This document shows positions 38,537 to 50,657 of a stretch of 64,000 nucleotides of DNA, piece by piece. The first letter of the stretch is position 1. Each line of letters opens with the position of its first letter. The stretch is from Pycnococcus provasolii (lineage: Eukaryota; Chlorophyta; Pseudoscourfieldiophyceae; Pseudoscourfieldiales). Where the stretch lies: positions 620,001 to 684,000 of the forward strand of contig CP150560.1 of NCBI GenBank assembly GCA_049487715.1, given 5' to 3'. A program made the translations under genes and the position numbers. The notes beneath the pieces are model-generated. The model was not told the DNA's origin. It worked only from the letters and a program-made list of their open reading frames with translations, and ran no database searches.

Positions 38537-41500
38537 TCAGTACCCACCATACATTTGTTGCTGCTGCTGAGCAGCTTGGTAAGCCGCCATCTGGTCGGGA
38601 GGGATGCCCTGACCAGGTGCGGCTGGCAATGCAGGAGGTAGCAAGCTCGCGTACATGTTTGCCTGTGCCGCCTGCGCCTTTGCCTCCTCCTCCGCCGTCG
38701 TCTCGGCATTCGCGCGATCCTTCTTCTCCTGCACGAGATTATCCACCTTGTTGCTGTACTCGCGCACAAACTGGATCACAAACGGCATCACGTACTCCAT
38801 CATGCCGTTCATCCACGCAAGCTCCAGCGCCACGTCCGGCTTGATCAGTTCGTAGCACGTGAACAGGCACGCGGCGAAGCACTCCGGCTTCTTCTCGTCG
38901 GTGAAGAACTGCAGCAGCTCGAGCGCGAGGTCCGACTCGCCGCTCTGCGCCGCCGTCTCCATCGCGTCCTTGTACAGCTTGTCCTTCCTCTGCAGATCCA
39001 TCGCCTGCCGCCATCGAAGGTTCTTAACATACAGGTGAGCGGCAATCCGCCGGAACTCCAGCAGCTCCATCTTTTCCACGCGATGAGCGAGCGCAAGCGC
39101 GTCGAAGCTGTCGAAGCTGTCGATGCTCTGCCTCAATCCCTCGAAGTCCTCCTCCTCGATGCAAAGTTCGTTGATGGCGTCGTTCACCGCCACCAGGTTG
39201 CTCGGCTGCACGCTCTCCAAGTACGGCCGAATCAAAGGCAGCTGGCCTGCGCGCCGCATCAGGTCCACGACGCGCGCGTGGTCGAGGCGCGGCTTGAGCA
39301 CCTCGAGCAAGTCTGTCAGGGTGTCAGGGTGCTCGTCGAGGTAGAAGTTCAGCGCCTTGTAGTACAGCTCGTTGTTCGCAACCTTCACCATGACGTCCTT
39401 GAACGCGATGTGCTCCCACGCCGTCGTGCTGTGCTGCATCATCACGTTCGCGGCGTTGTCGTGCTCGTCGTACGACACGTACAGGTACGCGAGCGCCTTC
39501 CAGTGCCGCTCCTCCTCGCACGTCCTGATAAGCTTGGGGATGTTCAGCTTGTTGGCGAACAGCTTCAGATGCTCCATGAGCTTCTCCTCCTTGTAGCGCG
39601 CGTACAAGATGCCGAGCTCCGTGTAGATTCCCATGTGAGCACGCTCGAGTCCAAGTCCCGCCTCCATCAGAGACAGCAGCTCGTCAAACTTGCCCGCACG
39701 CTGGTAGTACTCGCTCACCTCCTCGAGCTCGTCAGCCTGCACGATGATGCTCAGACCGCAGAGCTGCGCGAGGCGGAACTCGCCCTCGTCCACGCACGCG
39801 AAGCACACCTCCTTCCATGTCTTGGGGCTGTTCGCCTTGCGTGCGGCATCCACAGCCGCCTGGAACTGGTGAAGCTTGACGAGAGTGCTCGCGAGGCGAC
39901 CCCAGTTGGACACCGACTGGTACAGCAGCTTCGCCGCCTCGAACAGGCCCTCGTCGAAGCACCGGTCTCCCACGCTGGCGATGTTCGCGGCGTTCGGGCC
40001 GCTGATGAACTCCTCCAGAGGTCCATGCTGGTTCGTGTGGGCGAAGCTGTACGCGAGCTCCGTGTCCACGTGGCTCTCCTTCACGCCCTTCTTGCGAACC
40101 ATCTGCAGGTACTTCACCATGTCGTCGTAGCAGCCCGCACGGCGTGCCGCGGCAATCACCTCCGTGGATGCCGAGTGGTCGTTCGCGCGGATGTAGCTGG
40201 CAATGGCGTCGGGAACGGTGTTCGCAAGAAGCTGCGCGGCAGCAAGCTCGCTCCACACCTTTGGCTCATCCACCTTGGTGGCAAACTCGTGAGCACGCTC
40301 GATCGTCTCGACATTCTCGAGCAGCACCTTCACCGCGAGCTCGTTCAGCTGGAACTTGCGGTAAATGGCGAACGCCTCCTCGTACAGCTCGCTGCCCACG
40401 GCAATCTCTCCCACCGCCGGACCGTCGAACGCGTCGAGGCGGTTGATGTAGTCCATGACGCGCGTCTTGTCCGCCTTGATGGCGGTGAGAATGAGCAGGT
40501 TCTGCAGGTTCGGATTCCCGCTGAAGGAGCTGTTCTGCAGCACAATCTTCTCCAGAAGCTCAATCAGCTCGTTCGGCAGCTCCGCCGTCATGAAAGCTTT
40601 GACCGTGATGCTCACCTGCTCCGGGTTCTTCGACTCAGGAAGCGCGGTGGACACCACCTGGTCAATCAGCTGGCGGCGGAACTGGTTCTCAGGATCGAGC
40701 ACGAGCGCCCACAGCTCCGGGTTCATGCGCTCCACCACGTAGCGGCTCTGGAGCTTGAACAGGCTGTTGCGGTTCGTCACGTCCACGAGCTCCTCGTCGC
40801 ACTCGCCACGCTTGTAAGCGACGCACGCCAGCGTGGGATCGCGCTTCTCGCAGTACTTGCCAACGATGCGGCTGTCGTAGTGCGGGTTGGTGGTAAGGAA
40901 GTGCTCGGGATTGTTGTTCGCGTCGATCGTGATCTTGCCAAGCGCGTTGTGCACGTGCGAGTCGGCGGATCCCTCCTGCACGAGCTGCTCCAGAAAAGCG
41001 CTGAGCAGCTTGAGGCGGTTGCGCTTCTCCACCTCGTCGCACAGCGGCTCGATGGGCAGAAGACTGCGCACGGACAGGATGAGGTTGGTGATGAAGCTCT
41101 CGTCGCACTCGCAGTCGAGAAGCGCACCGACGACCATGGGTGCATTTGCGGGGTTCACCTTCTGCACGTACCCCTCGATGTAGCGCATCATGCTGTTGTC
41201 GTACAGGTACTTGGTGAGGTCCGCGACGAATCCGAAGCGATCGCACACGTTGATCAGCGGGCGCGCGTCCGGCAGCTTCGCCTCCATCAGGAACACCTTC
41301 GCCTTCTCCGGGTCGAACATGCTCGACTCGCGCGTCACGCGCTCAACCTCCTTCACCTGCCCCGTCTTGGCTGCCGCCTCGATGTACTTGAAGTGCACGT
41401 CGGGGTTCTCGCTGGTGTTGATCAGGCTGCCGAGGTAGAAGTACAGGCCCTCGTTGTTCTTGAACTCCTCGAGCAGCGCGATGATCTTCTCCGCGCCAAT

Positions 41501-44230
41501 CTGCTCGGTGTACTCCTTGCCCACGTTCACGACGAGCTGCAGATTCTGGCGAGCGTTCACCTGCATCAGCTCGCGCAGGCACTCGAGCGCCCACTCGGGC
41601 GACAGGCCGCCAAAGTACTGCAGAAGCGCCTGTGGGTCCATGGCGTGCGTGTTGACGACGACGCGCTTGACGTCGCTGAGGTCGGTGTAGTGCTGCAGAG
41701 CACGCATGTACAGCCCAGCCTTCTCGCACAGCTGCGCGATGCGCGGGCGATCGTAGTGCGTGAACATGCTGTTGGCCAGGATGGCGTCCGCGACGTTGGG
41801 GAACGTGACGAGGTTGATCTCGAGCACCTTCGTCTGCAGCATGGCGTGCTCCGCAAGATCCGGCTTGAGCACGTCGAGCAGGAAGCTCGTCGCCTCGCGG
41901 ATCATGTTGCGCTGCAGGAAGAGGTCGGTGATGGCGTTGTAGTCGAGCGGCGGCGGCGTCATGTTCGCAACCTTGATGGCGAGATTCACGGCGCCCTGCG
42001 GGTTATTCATCATCATGCTCTGCAGCAGGAACAGGTAGTCGGGCTTCTGTCCGCTCTGCTCGCTGTAAGCGACGAGCGCGTCGATGTCGCCCTTCTCCGC
42101 CATGCCAGCGAGCGCCTTCTGCGACGCGCCGCACTTCGTGTAGATCTGCTGCGCCATGTCGGAGTCGCCGGCAGCCTTGACCATGTCCCCGAGCTCCTCA
42201 GACGGCTCGAGCTTGTTCTCCCTGAACCACGTGTCGAGCAGCTGCTTCTTGTTCTGCGCGAGCACGAGCCGCGCGAGCTCGACCGACTCAAAGGCGTTCA
42301 GCGCACCCTTCGTCAGCAGCGTGCCAAAGTACTGCAGCAGAGGGCTCGTCTGACCTTGCGGCGCCTGCACCTGCTGGAATCGGCCAACCGTCTCGCGCGT
42401 GCGCAACGATCCCTGCGGCGACTCAGCCGCCATTTCCGCCGCCTCCTTGTACTGCCCCATGGCCATGAGCTGCTCAAACTTCTGCGTGATGAGCGACTCT
42501 GCGCCGGGCAGGTTTCCGCGCCGTGCCATCGACATGGCAAGGTCGAGGTTCTTCAGCTGCGTGGAGACGAACGGAACCATGGCCTGCGTGTTCACCGTGC
42601 ACTCGATCACCTGCCCGCCGCGATTGATGGCCAGGAACCCGCCCGACGTCGGCGCGTCGCAGCACGTGAAGATGGGATCGCTGGAGATGCGGTTGCGGTA
42701 CACGGCTGACGCCGTCTCGAGGTCGTACACGAACAGCAGACCGAGCTTGGTGATGACGTACACGAGCCCGTACTTCTCGCTGATCTGCATGGCGACGGGG
42801 AAGTCGTCGGCAAACTCCTGCGGGAAGAACAGGTCCGCCTGCTTCTTGGCGAACGGCTGCTTGCCGGGCTGCGCGCCGAGCTCGATGACGTGCATCTTGC
42901 TGTTGAGCTGCCCACCCGCGACGGACTTGGTGGCGAACGCGATCACGATGCTCTCCTCGGTGTTGCCTGGTACCTTGACGCGGCTGAATGCCGCGGCGTG
43001 CGCCTCGAGTGCCTGGCTGCGCTGCTGCTCAACGCTGTAGAGCTGCATGAATCCCTTGGCAAGCTGCGGCCGTTCCGGCGCGCCAGGCGCGATGCCGATG
43101 AGCACGAGCCACTTTCCATCCTTGTCAGCCTTGTACTGGATGATCTGGCTTCCGTTGAGGTTTGCGGCACGGTCGAACATCTTCACAGGTTCCGCCGTTC
43201 CGTCCATGGACCAGTGGTACACCGCCGTGGCGGTGACGAGGCCGAGCGTGCTCTCGTTCACCCACTTCCAGAAGACGACGGACTCGGTCATCTGCACGCT
43301 CTTCATCTTGGACTTGAGTTCCATGTTAAAGATCTGCAGGTGGTCCTGCGTGGTTCCCTGCACAGCAGCCTTGAGCGCGATCACCTTAGAGGTGGGGTGC
43401 ATGAGAGCGCTGTCTGCGGTGATGGGTCGTCGCATAGGCTGCGATGGGTTGCCCGTCTCGACGATCACCACCATGTTCCCACCGGCACCTCCCGTCTCAC
43501 GAACGCAGACGTACTTCTCCGACTGCAGCGTGACGTGCGTGAACGCGATGAACTGCTGCTGGATGCCGAGGTTGGGGAGCTGAGGTGCGTGGTGGTTGTT
43601 TGGGTGTTTGTTTTTTTTGTGTGTGTGTGTGTGTGTGTGTGGTGGGAGGCGTTTTGATGTGGTGAGTATATTCTGTTCTGTGTGATGTGTATTCTTAAGC
43701 GTTAAGCGTTCCAGGGGTAACGGTCGACAACACGCGTGTATCCTTCGAACGGATGGATGGGTGGACGTTGTTTTGTTTGCCAAAAGGTGCTTCGTCGTCT
43801 GATTTCTTAGAAACAGGCGTGACCGTTGATGAAACATACACCGTCGACGATGTCGCGACCAAAAAGACGCCTTGTTTGCTTCCAAGCGACGGCAAAACGA
43901 GTTGCACCACGTGCAAGAAGTCGCTCCGCGATATATCGCAAACACCTCTTCCCCCCCAAAAAACGACTTCCACTCCACTCCACATATTCTCCATGGGACC
44001 CGTTCACGCAAGGGGGGAGGAACGCAACGCACGCATGCATATGAGCAAAAAAGAGCAGAATCAAAGCACCCATCAAACAAACCACCCACCATGAATCCAA
44101 CCACAAGGAAACCAACCAACCAACACAAACAACGATACACACGATACACACGATACACACGTACCGAGAGCACCTCCTTCATGGCGATGGGCGCCGCTGC
44201 ACCCACTCCTCCTCCTGCACCCGCCGACAT
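38537..44230 (-). CDS. CHC: Clathrin heavy chain, two exons
   Basis: Clathrin heavy chain forms the triskelion legs of coated vesicles. Exon 1 (44165-44230) encodes [22 protein letters not shown]. After a 585-base intron (43580-44164, GTACGT to CCTCAG), exon 2 starts [20 protein letters not shown], the classic start of the terminal domain. The spliced protein has about 1,702 residues, the usual length. The seven-bladed propeller, ankle and leg repeats are complete (for example [40 protein letters not shown]). The QXXM-like trimerisation end and a Gln-rich [14 protein letters not shown] tail resemble plant chains. The intron is a multiple of three with no in-frame stop, so an unspliced message could be translated. 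The 1,224-codon frame on the other strand is a shadow. Confidence 0.96.
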   Translation of the reverse strand: MSAGAGGGVGAAAPIAMKEVLSVRVYRVYRVYRCLCWLVGFLVVGFMVGGLFDGCFDSALFCSYACVRCVPPPLRERVPWRICGVEWKSFFGGEEVFAIYRGATSCTWCNSFCRRLEANKASFWSRHRRRCMFHQRSRLFLRNQTTKHLLANKTTSTHPSVRRIHACCRPLPLERLTLKNTHHTEQNILTTSKRLPPHTHTHTHKKNKHPNNHHAPQLPNLGIQQQFIAFTHVTLQSEKYVCVRETGGAGGNMVVIVETGNPSQPMRRPITADSALMHPTSKVIALKAAVQGTTQDHLQIFNMELKSKMKSVQMTESVVFWKWVNESTLGLVTATAVYHWSMDGTAEPVKMFDRAANLNGSQIIQYKADKDGKWLVLIGIAPGAPERPQLAKGFMQLYSVEQQRSQALEAHAAAFSRVKVPGNTEESIVIAFATKSVAGGQLNSKMHVIELGAQPGKQPFAKKQADLFFPQEFADDFPVAMQISEKYGLVYVITKLGLLFVYDLETASAVYRNRISSDPIFTCCDAPTSGGFLAINRGGQVIECTVNTQAMVPFVSTQLKNLDLAMSMARRGNLPGAESLITQKFEQLMAMGQYKEAAEMAAESPQGSLRTRETVGRFQQVQAPQGQTSPLLQYFGTLLTKGALNAFESVELARLVLAQNKKQLLDTWFRENKLEPSEELGDMVKAAGDSDMAQQIYTKCGASQKALAGMAEKGDIDALVAYSEQSGQKPDYLFLLQSMMMNNPQGAVNLAIKVANMTPPPLDYNAITDLFLQRNMIREATSFLLDVLKPDLAEHAMLQTKVLEINLVTFPNVADAILANSMFTHYDRPRIAQLCEKAGLYMRALQHYTDLSDVKRVVVNTHAMDPQALLQYFGGLSPEWALECLRELMQVNARQNLQLVVNVGKEYTEQIGAEKIIALLEEFKNNEGLYFYLGSLINTSENPDVHFKYIEAAAKTGQVKEVERVTRESSMFDPEKAKVFLMEAKLPDARPLINVCDRFGFVADLTKYLYDNSMMRYIEGYVQKVNPANAPMVVGALLDCECDESFITNLILSVRSLLPIEPLCDEVEKRNRLKLLSAFLEQLVQEGSADSHVHNALGKITIDANNNPEHFLTTNPHYDSRIVGKYCEKRDPTLACVAYKRGECDEELVDVTNRNSLFKLQSRYVVERMNPELWALVLDPENQFRRQLIDQVVSTALPESKNPEQVSITVKAFMTAELPNELIELLEKIVLQNSSFSGNPNLQNLLILTAIKADKTRVMDYINRLDAFDGPAVGEIAVGSELYEEAFAIYRKFQLNELAVKVLLENVETIERAHEFATKVDEPKVWSELAAAQLLANTVPDAIASYIRANDHSASTEVIAAARRAGCYDDMVKYLQMVRKKGVKESHVDTELAYSFAHTNQHGPLEEFISGPNAANIASVGDRCFDEGLFEAAKLLYQSVSNWGRLASTLVKLHQFQAAVDAARKANSPKTWKEVCFACVDEGEFRLAQLCGLSIIVQADELEEVSEYYQRAGKFDELLSLMEAGLGLERAHMGIYTELGILYARYKEEKLMEHLKLFANKLNIPKLIRTCEEERHWKALAYLYVSYDEHDNAANVMMQHSTTAWEHIAFKDVMVKVANNELYYKALNFYLDEHPDTLTDLLEVLKPRLDHARVVDLMRRAGQLPLIRPYLESVQPSNLVAVNDAINELCIEEEDFEGLRQSIDSFDSFDALALAHRVEKMELLEFRRIAAHLYVKNLRWRQAMDLQRKDKLYKDAMETAAQSGESDLALELLQFFTDEKKPECFAACLFTCYELIKPDVALELAWMNGMMEYVMPFVIQFVREYSNKVDNLVQEKKDRANAETTAEEEAKAQAAQANMYASLLPPALPAAPGQGIPPDQMAAYQAAQQQQQMYGGY

Positions 44231-46009
44231 GGTCCTAACAAAGACAGAAACGACGGAGACGGAAAGACGAAAAGAAGGCAAAGGGGCGTGCGTGCCTTGT
44301 GGCTTGTGTGCGGATGACGGACGAACGAAAGCGCCTTTCCGGAGGGCGAGGCGAAGCAGGTTCGTTTTGTCCTCTTTATAAAAGGGGAAGGGAAGGGGCG
44401 AAGCAGCGAGAAGAAGGTGGGCCCCAAAAGAACTCTCTCGAGAGAGAAAAGAAAAGAACCTCCTCGGGCTGTCGGGCAGTAAGGTTTAGGGTACGGGAAC
44501 GAAAGGCGTTAGGTTAGGGTTCCCATTCTTTCGGGGTTTCGTGAAGTCCCTTGGGAGAATAGGTGAGTGAAGAAGGGGACAGGTCCAGGTGGTGGGCTCC
44601 CAGGGGTCGTCCTCGTCGTCGCCTTTTTTTCCTTCCTGTTGCCATTTTGGGATCCGTCCCAGACCTTTTCCCTTTTTCGGGTTTTTTGGGGGGATTGTTT
44701 TGTTTAGGGTTTGGGGGACGGAAAACCCTAGCTAGCTTTTTTAGACCTCGTTAAAGGAGTCGTTGGAAGAAGAGTCGTTTCCTGACACACGCCACGCCAA
44801 AGAAACGCACCTTCAAGTATAGGTACTGTACTACGGTAAAGGAAAAAGATGCTGTCTTGTTTGGTGTGGATCGACGTGCTTATCTTCCCGTTCTTTCTCC
44901 TGGTATTCCATACCTCTACCCTACCCTTACCTGAAGTCGTTCATCGCCTTCGTGGCTTTTTTTTCTTCGTGTGAGCGGAACTGATTGGCTTTTCCTTCCC
45001 TTTCAGGAGTTTCAGCCATTGCAAGCAGACGACGGATCCGGCGCATGGCATGGGCGGAGAAAACCCTAAAATCTTTTTTTTTTTTTCTCGTGGTTGTTTC
45101 GTTCGGTTTCCGTCCCTTCGCTCTCCTCCACGTGATGAGGCTTTGTCGTGAGCCTCGCCGTGATGAGGGCAACTGTGAGGGGCAAAACCAAGAGTGAAAG
45201 AACCAAACCAACGATTGGCGGAATATTATTGGCTGGAAAGGAAGGCCAATAAAAAAAGAAGGCCGCAGGCGTGTGCCCCCCCTACTTACCACCAAAAGAG
45301 GCTCTGCAAAAGGGCAGCAAGGCGCATGCCTATTGCCTAAAGCCAAGGGCAACCCAGATGAAGGTCGACGAAAACCCAAAGCCATGTCCGAAGCAGGTTC
45401 CTAAGAGTAAAAGCAAGGGGTTGCACGGACCATCAAGTTGATGATCAATAGTCTATTATGGTCCAGAATTCCAGATACATAACAAAACCCATCGCCAAAA
45501 CACCAATCGCCCCGTCGCTAAGGTACGTACTTCGAAGGCGGTAGTTTAGGTCGGCGGGTGTCTCATTTTTGTATGTTTTTTGGCTTCGAAGTGCGACACC
45601 CGACCTAAACTACCGCCTACGAAGTTGACGCTTCGAAGTGAAGTGTCGGCCCAGTGATTTTTGGCTTCGAAGGCAAGCTAAAAACACAAAATTTTCAGGA
45701 TTTTTGCCCAGGCACCAGGGAGGGAGCGAGCGGTGGGAGTGGGCACACGTCGCTAAGAACTACTCTTAGCTCATACTTACCCCTATCGGATAGGTATGAC
45801 ACGCCGGTGACCACACTCCCTCAAGCCTCAACGAGGCCAGGCCAAGGCCAAGGCGCGGCGGCGGCGGCGGGACCCCTCTTGCCTCGGCCTCGGCCTCTGG
45901 AACTTCCCCCTCCGGCACCTGCTCCTCAACTACTTGCCTTGCTTTCGGGCTACGTCACCTTTCATTCTTCGTTTTATTGTCAATTCCTCCTTTGGTTTTC
46001 TAACTAAAT
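44231..46009. other. 1.8-kb intergenic region with telomere-like traces and a foldback
   Basis: No gene is supported. Observed: GGTTTAGGG and GTTAGGTTAGGGTT at 44484-44521 (degenerate telomere repeats at the 5' side of the clathrin gene), AAACCCTAGC at about 44723, TACTGTACTACGG at 44824, AAACCCTAAAATC at 45061, TTGGC..GCCAA short inverted repeat near 45229-45251, and the foldback at 45530-45624. Short frames here have no recognisable product. Confidence 0.6.
45530..45624. repeat. Foldback: about 30-bp stem, 32-base loop
   Basis: Left arm 45530-45562 and right arm 45595-45624 pair along GGCGGTAGTTTAGGTCG with one mismatch and a three-base bulge. The palindrome CTTCGAAG occurs at 45530, 45584, 45631 and 45665. 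It could be a MITE remnant or a small-RNA hairpin precursor. Confidence 0.9.
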
Positions 46010-47465
46010 ATGGCTCTCTCTTTGTTTCTTTGCTTACTTGTGCTCTCCTACTCACCCTCTGCTCTTGCGCAGCTGCAGTTCGAAACGTCGGCCGGTGCTT
46101 CTTTCCAGCTCGACGCGAAAGGGTGCGTGTCGAAATACGCCGAGAAAACCAACTACTTTCCGGACGAACGACGACTCGTCGCCACCGGTGACGCGACGGT
46201 GGACGGAAACAAGGGAACGACGTCCACAGTCACGGTGGCCGAGGACTTCAGCGTGCAGTACTTCGACACGTTCAAGGTGCTCCGCAACCACAAGGACAAC
46301 AAGACGTACGTCCTGCACCAGTGCGGAACGCCGGAAATCACGAAGGACCTGCTTCCCGAACACGCCAAGGATGCGCCCGTGTTCTCGACGCCCGTGCAGG
46401 CGTGGTCAACGGCACTCACGACCCCGCTCGACTTCCTCGACATGCTCGGACTCAACCATTTAGCGGACGTCGTGGACATGACGTACGTCACGTCGCCGTG
46501 CCTCCACAGGCTTGCCAAGTGCTCGAGCAAGGACGAGTTTGGACATACGCACATAGCCTCGAGCGACGCGGGATTCAAGGCGAACATCACCGAAGGGGAC
46601 AGCGAGGTGCACTTCACCGACTATCGGGGAACCGGCAAGACGGAGAGCTCCAAGGATGTCTCGTTCGACGCGACGTCGGACCCGGGAATTCTCAACCGCG
46701 CGGAGTGGGTCAAGTTCGTTGCCGTCTTCTTCAACGCGGAGCCTCTCGCGAACACCGTCTTCGACGGCATTCAGCGCCGACTCAACGACGTCTCGAAGCT
46801 GTCGAAGGGCGACAACGCCTCGCCTAAGCAGGTTGCCTTTGTGGCGTACAACGCCGAGTACAAGTCTGAGACTAACCCGGAGTGGAACTCGCCAGCGTCG
46901 TGGGTCATCGACAATGCCGCGTACAAGATGGATACCATCAAGCTCGCCGGCGCGACTGCGTACAGCGAGGACAAGAAGCAGTCGTTTCCTAATGCCACGG
47001 GCGTCAAGGAGGCGCTTAAGGGTGTGGACTGCGTGATTGACGAGACGTACGCGCCGGACCCGCGCACGTACAACGTGACGCACTTCCTGGCTAAGTTCGA
47101 CCTCGAACTCGAGGGCGCCGATCTAAGCGACTACCCCTTCCTCGCGAACAAGTGCGTGATTCGCCTTGACAAGCGCCTGGGCGAGACGAAGTGGGGCGTT
47201 GGCATGGACTGGTACGAGAGCGCGGTTGGGCACCCGGACATTGTCGTCAAGGACCTCGTGTCGCTGATCCACGACGGTGCGGTTAGCGCCGACTACAAGA
47301 CGAGGTACATGCGTAATATCGCGAAGGGTGAGGTGCCATTCGTAACTTCGCCCGAAGATTGCGAGGATCCGGAGTCTGTGTGTACCAAGGCTGGTCACGA
47401 CGACGACCACGACCACGATCACGATCACACGACGACGAAGGCTATTGCTCACAGCGATCACGACG

Positions 47466-47497
<32 letters not shown>

Positions 47498-47653
47498 ACG
47501 ACGACGACGACGGCGGCAGCGAAGCCGACGACGACGGCGGCGGCGGCAGCGAAGCCGACGACGACGACGAAGACGACAGAGAAGTCCAGCTCGGTGCGCG
47601 TATCGCCGTTTGTTTTTGTGGCGGGAGCCGCCGTTGTGGCGCTACTCCAGTAG
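46010..47653 (+). CDS. Secreted, probably GPI-anchored periplasmic-binding-protein-like protein with His/Asp metal-binding repeats
   Basis: This is a 547-residue protein. A clear signal peptide (LFLCLLVLSYSPSALAQ) is followed by a body like class III substrate-binding proteins of ABC importers (TroA/FepB fold): FDTFKVLRNHKDNKTYVLHQCGTP, PVQAWSTALTTPLDFLDMLG, ADVVDMTYVTSPC, then a second lobe. Near the C-terminus lie two His/Asp runs (DDDHDHDHDH and DDDHDHDHDHDH), Thr/Ala/Lys spacers, and a terminal hydrophobic stretch FVFVAGAAVVALLQ after a Ser-rich site, which fits a GPI signal. His/Asp loops of this kind occur in zinc-binding ZnuA. Inferred role: surface capture of a metal or metal complex. 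The family assignment is from pattern only. Confidence 0.66.
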
Positions 47654-48774
47654 ACCTTTTAGGTGTGCTCGAGATGGTTTGGACAAGAAGCAGAGCTCGT
47701 CAAGTGAAGGAGCTGAACGCAAGGGGAGATTGATAATAAGTTAAAAAGATATAGATATATTATTCATGCATGCATTACGTTGATATTTAAGTTGATAAAA
47801 AATAATAAATAAAATGAAGTAAACGAATCTCTATTTGATATTCATATACATACTCTGAACCTTAACCAGACTTAAACTAACTATATGTCTCTACATATAT
47901 GTATAACGATCGGTTCCTATTTGAAAACACCTGCACGAAGATTGAACTTCAGCCACGTATGTATCTTATATGATGAAACTTGACAGGGGAAGTCTGCACG
48001 TCCGAGGCCCCTAAACTTAACATCTATCTGTGAGTCTGTGACCGTGACCGGTTCTTCGAGACCTACATCCCGGTATGTTACCGTCCCTCCACAGTACATA
48101 AAGGCTAGAGGCCCTCCCTCCCCTATCATCGGAACAGCCGGAAGTCGGGGCCCACCCAGTCTTTGTGCTAGGGTACGTCCTACCGTACGGTTTATGGGCA
48201 AGGCGAGTCCTGAGCGCTGCGATCGCCCTCCTTCCTTCCTACGATAGTACTACCCGGGTACGGTACCTATGAGAATCCCTTGCCCCTGCGCAAATCCTGC
48301 GGCCCCTATCGTCGAGTCCCTGCTTAAGGCGTGCGCTACACTTATTCCCTCCCTCGATCCCAATCCCAAGGCTGCAAGGGGAGATTGCTCTGATCGCGGA
48401 ACTAAATGATCCCAACAATGGGACGTTGTGGGATCCCCCGGCAGCCCGGGGGGATGGGAGGAGTGATTATCACTCAGTGATACACCCTTCCCTCGGACTG
48501 TCGGATGGGCGTATCACAACGGCTGATGAGTGATTATAAGCCTGTTCTCGTTCGCTGTTCTTTGGGGCCATCAATGGGCAGGGCAGGTGGCAGGCCCATC
48601 ACTGTCACTGAGGCCTGCCCTTGGGAAATGTGCATGCCTGCCTCATCAAAGCCTTCTCTGCTGCAGTGCCTTCTCGTTTCAAGCTGTCCTGTCCTGTGGG
48701 AAACGGAAGGGTAAGTGCGTCTCCCCCTCCCCCCTTCGGCCTTCCCTTCCCATCAGCCTTCACCTTCTTGGTAA
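47654..48774. other. 1.1-kb intergenic spacer
   Basis: An A/T-rich 3' flank (47740-47900) is followed by sequence with unbiased codon-like content. A 94-codon frame at 47917-48201 (minus) is not supported. GGGAAACGGAAGG|GTAAGT at about 48709 could be a 5'-UTR donor for the next gene. GAGTGATTAT motifs recur at 48461 and 48528. Confidence 0.45.
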
Positions 48775-50524
48775 ATGTCGTCGTCCATGGGCGACGCCTC
48801 CTCCGCGTCCTTGCGCACGGGCGGCGGCGGCGTCGTGCGCAAGTCCGTCGGATTCACGCGCGAGTCGCTCAGCAGACAAGGCGTGCTCGGGGGAGCTCTC
48901 GGGGGAGGAGGCTCCATGCTCGGAAACGCCTCAGGCTCCGTTGATGGGCTGTACGGAGGGGGAGGAAGCTTGGACGTGTACGGAGGAAGCAGAGCGAGCT
49001 CGCGCATAGGCTCGAGAGCGGGCATGGCGACGCCGAGCCCGCAGGACGCAGGTCTGAACCGAACGGGACCGGACCTCGCGGTGTACGGCGTGGGTGAGTC
49101 GGGAGGCGCGAACATGGACATCAGCAGACCTGTAAGCCGAGGAAGGCACATCACAGGATCGACGAGAAGAACGGCGGTACGTCTGTCTCAACGTGACGAA
49201 TACGCGCAAAGTAGAAAATACAGGCCGCTCACAGGTTGACCCCACCAAACAAACACACACACAAAAAACACAGCCTTACCAAGTGAGCGGTGACGACAGG
49301 ATGATGGGACGTCCACGCACGGGCGGTGGCACGGGCGGTGGCTACACGTCGTTCGGCAGCGGTGGAAGCAGGCCAGGCACGTCGTCTGGCCTGGACGGCG
49401 TGGGCGTCGGAGGAGGAGTTGGTGGCAGCGGCCTGGCAGGCGGACTCAGTTCCGCACGCCGTGGTCGATCAAGGCAAGGGGCCGCTCCCGAAACCGTGGA
49501 GAGAATGAGCTTAAGCAGAGGTGGTGCGCGTGGCTTGAACGCGCCTTCACCTAGCACCGGAGTTGGCAGGCCAAGCACGCAAGGGCGGCGCAACGAGTCG
49601 CGCGGCGGACGGCGCAGGATGGAGGCGACGAACGTCAGCCTCGAAGACTACCTGCTCGGTCCGACCGGCGATGGAACGGGAGGAGGCTTCAGCGGTGTCG
49701 TTTCCATCGACATACCGGAGGACCCAATCACAAACGAATCGAGCATCGAGGATGGCGACCTGAGCCCGAGCGCGCTGCCGACAACTGGCTTTCGCGACGA
49801 GTACGGCGGCGAGCTTCTCGCGGTGTCGCGGCACGACCTTCGTCCCGCTACGGCGGCGGTGGATCTCCCCGGAACAAGCAAATTTCGCGGCAGCGGTGAC
49901 TCGTCGACGTCGTCACAGCTCAGTCACGGCCTCGGCGACGACAGCGGCATGTACGGCTACGGAGGCGGCGGCGGCGGCGGCGGCGGTGGCGGCGCTAGAA
50001 CGAGAGAGGTGGACCTTAGCTCGCTCAGCGCAGAGCTTTTTTCACCCAAAAAGGTGCCTGCGCCGCGCGGGCGCAGCCTGTCAGCTCGAATGGCTGGCGA
50101 GGATGGAGGGTGGGAGCTGGACCGCCCGCCGAGTCGGCAGAGACCGCCGCCGGAGAACCTGCACTTGTTCGGAATCGGGAAGCGCATCATGCCGAACAGG
50201 TACGGCGCCGCGGCACGCCCGACAACAAGTCACGTCTCCAGTCGCCCAGATCGACCCATGTCTGGACCAAGCATTGGCCGGCCACCGACGCGCAACCGCG
50301 GCGGCGACGAAGGTGGCGGTGGCGGCGACGCACCTCAAGTGGAGCGGAGGCCGCCAACGAACCATCGGCTGCCGGATGCCAGCAACGGCTTAGCGCCGGT
50401 GCGTGGTCGAAGCCTCGGCGGTAAAAAGGCATCCGACGAGTACCTTTTTCCCGGAACGCGACCTGGCAAACTTCATCAAAAGGCATTTCGCGACATCTAC
50501 GCGAGCGATTCGGACGGCGATTGA
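48775..50524 (+). CDS. Gly/Arg/Ser-rich intrinsically disordered protein, two exons
   Basis: Unrecognised. Exon 1 (48775-49176) ends at a good donor GGCG|GTACGT. The most likely acceptor is AAACACAG at 49273, giving a 97-base intron and exon 2 from 49274 in phase 0 (RRTA|PYQVSGDDR); an acceptor at 49234 would also keep frame. The roughly 550-residue product is rich in Gly, Arg and Ser with many SRP/SRG and GGG motifs, for example VSRGRHITG, RPRTGGGTGGGYTS and a Gly10-type run. It has no membrane span and ends acidic (DIYASDSDGD). Such composition fits cytoskeletal, flagellar-type or RNA-granule proteins, but no function can be given. Confidence 0.6.
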
Positions 50525-50657
50525 GTTCAGGATTCAGTAGAATATTCATTCCTTCTTCCCTTTCACCAGTCGTCGGTTCCCACTCAGTGCAAGGGTGATG
50601 ACCTGTCCTGTTGTATTGATGATGGAAAACACAAAAGGGTACCATTTACAAACTAAT

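Noticed and set aside
39035-42709. A 1,224-codon open frame on the plus strand opposite clathrin heavy chain
   Set aside because: It is an antisense shadow caused by strong codon bias (few TTA, CTA, TCA sense codons). The composition is Leu/Arg/Val/His-rich without any domain, and the minus strand encodes textbook clathrin.
44927-45385. 152-residue frame on the minus strand in the clathrin upstream spacer
   Set aside because: No family and no domain, overlapping poly-A/T runs; not supported as a gene.
47917-48201. 94-residue frame on the minus strand
   Set aside because: It has superficially balanced composition but codon use unlike the GC-rich third positions of neighbouring genes, and no recognisable family.
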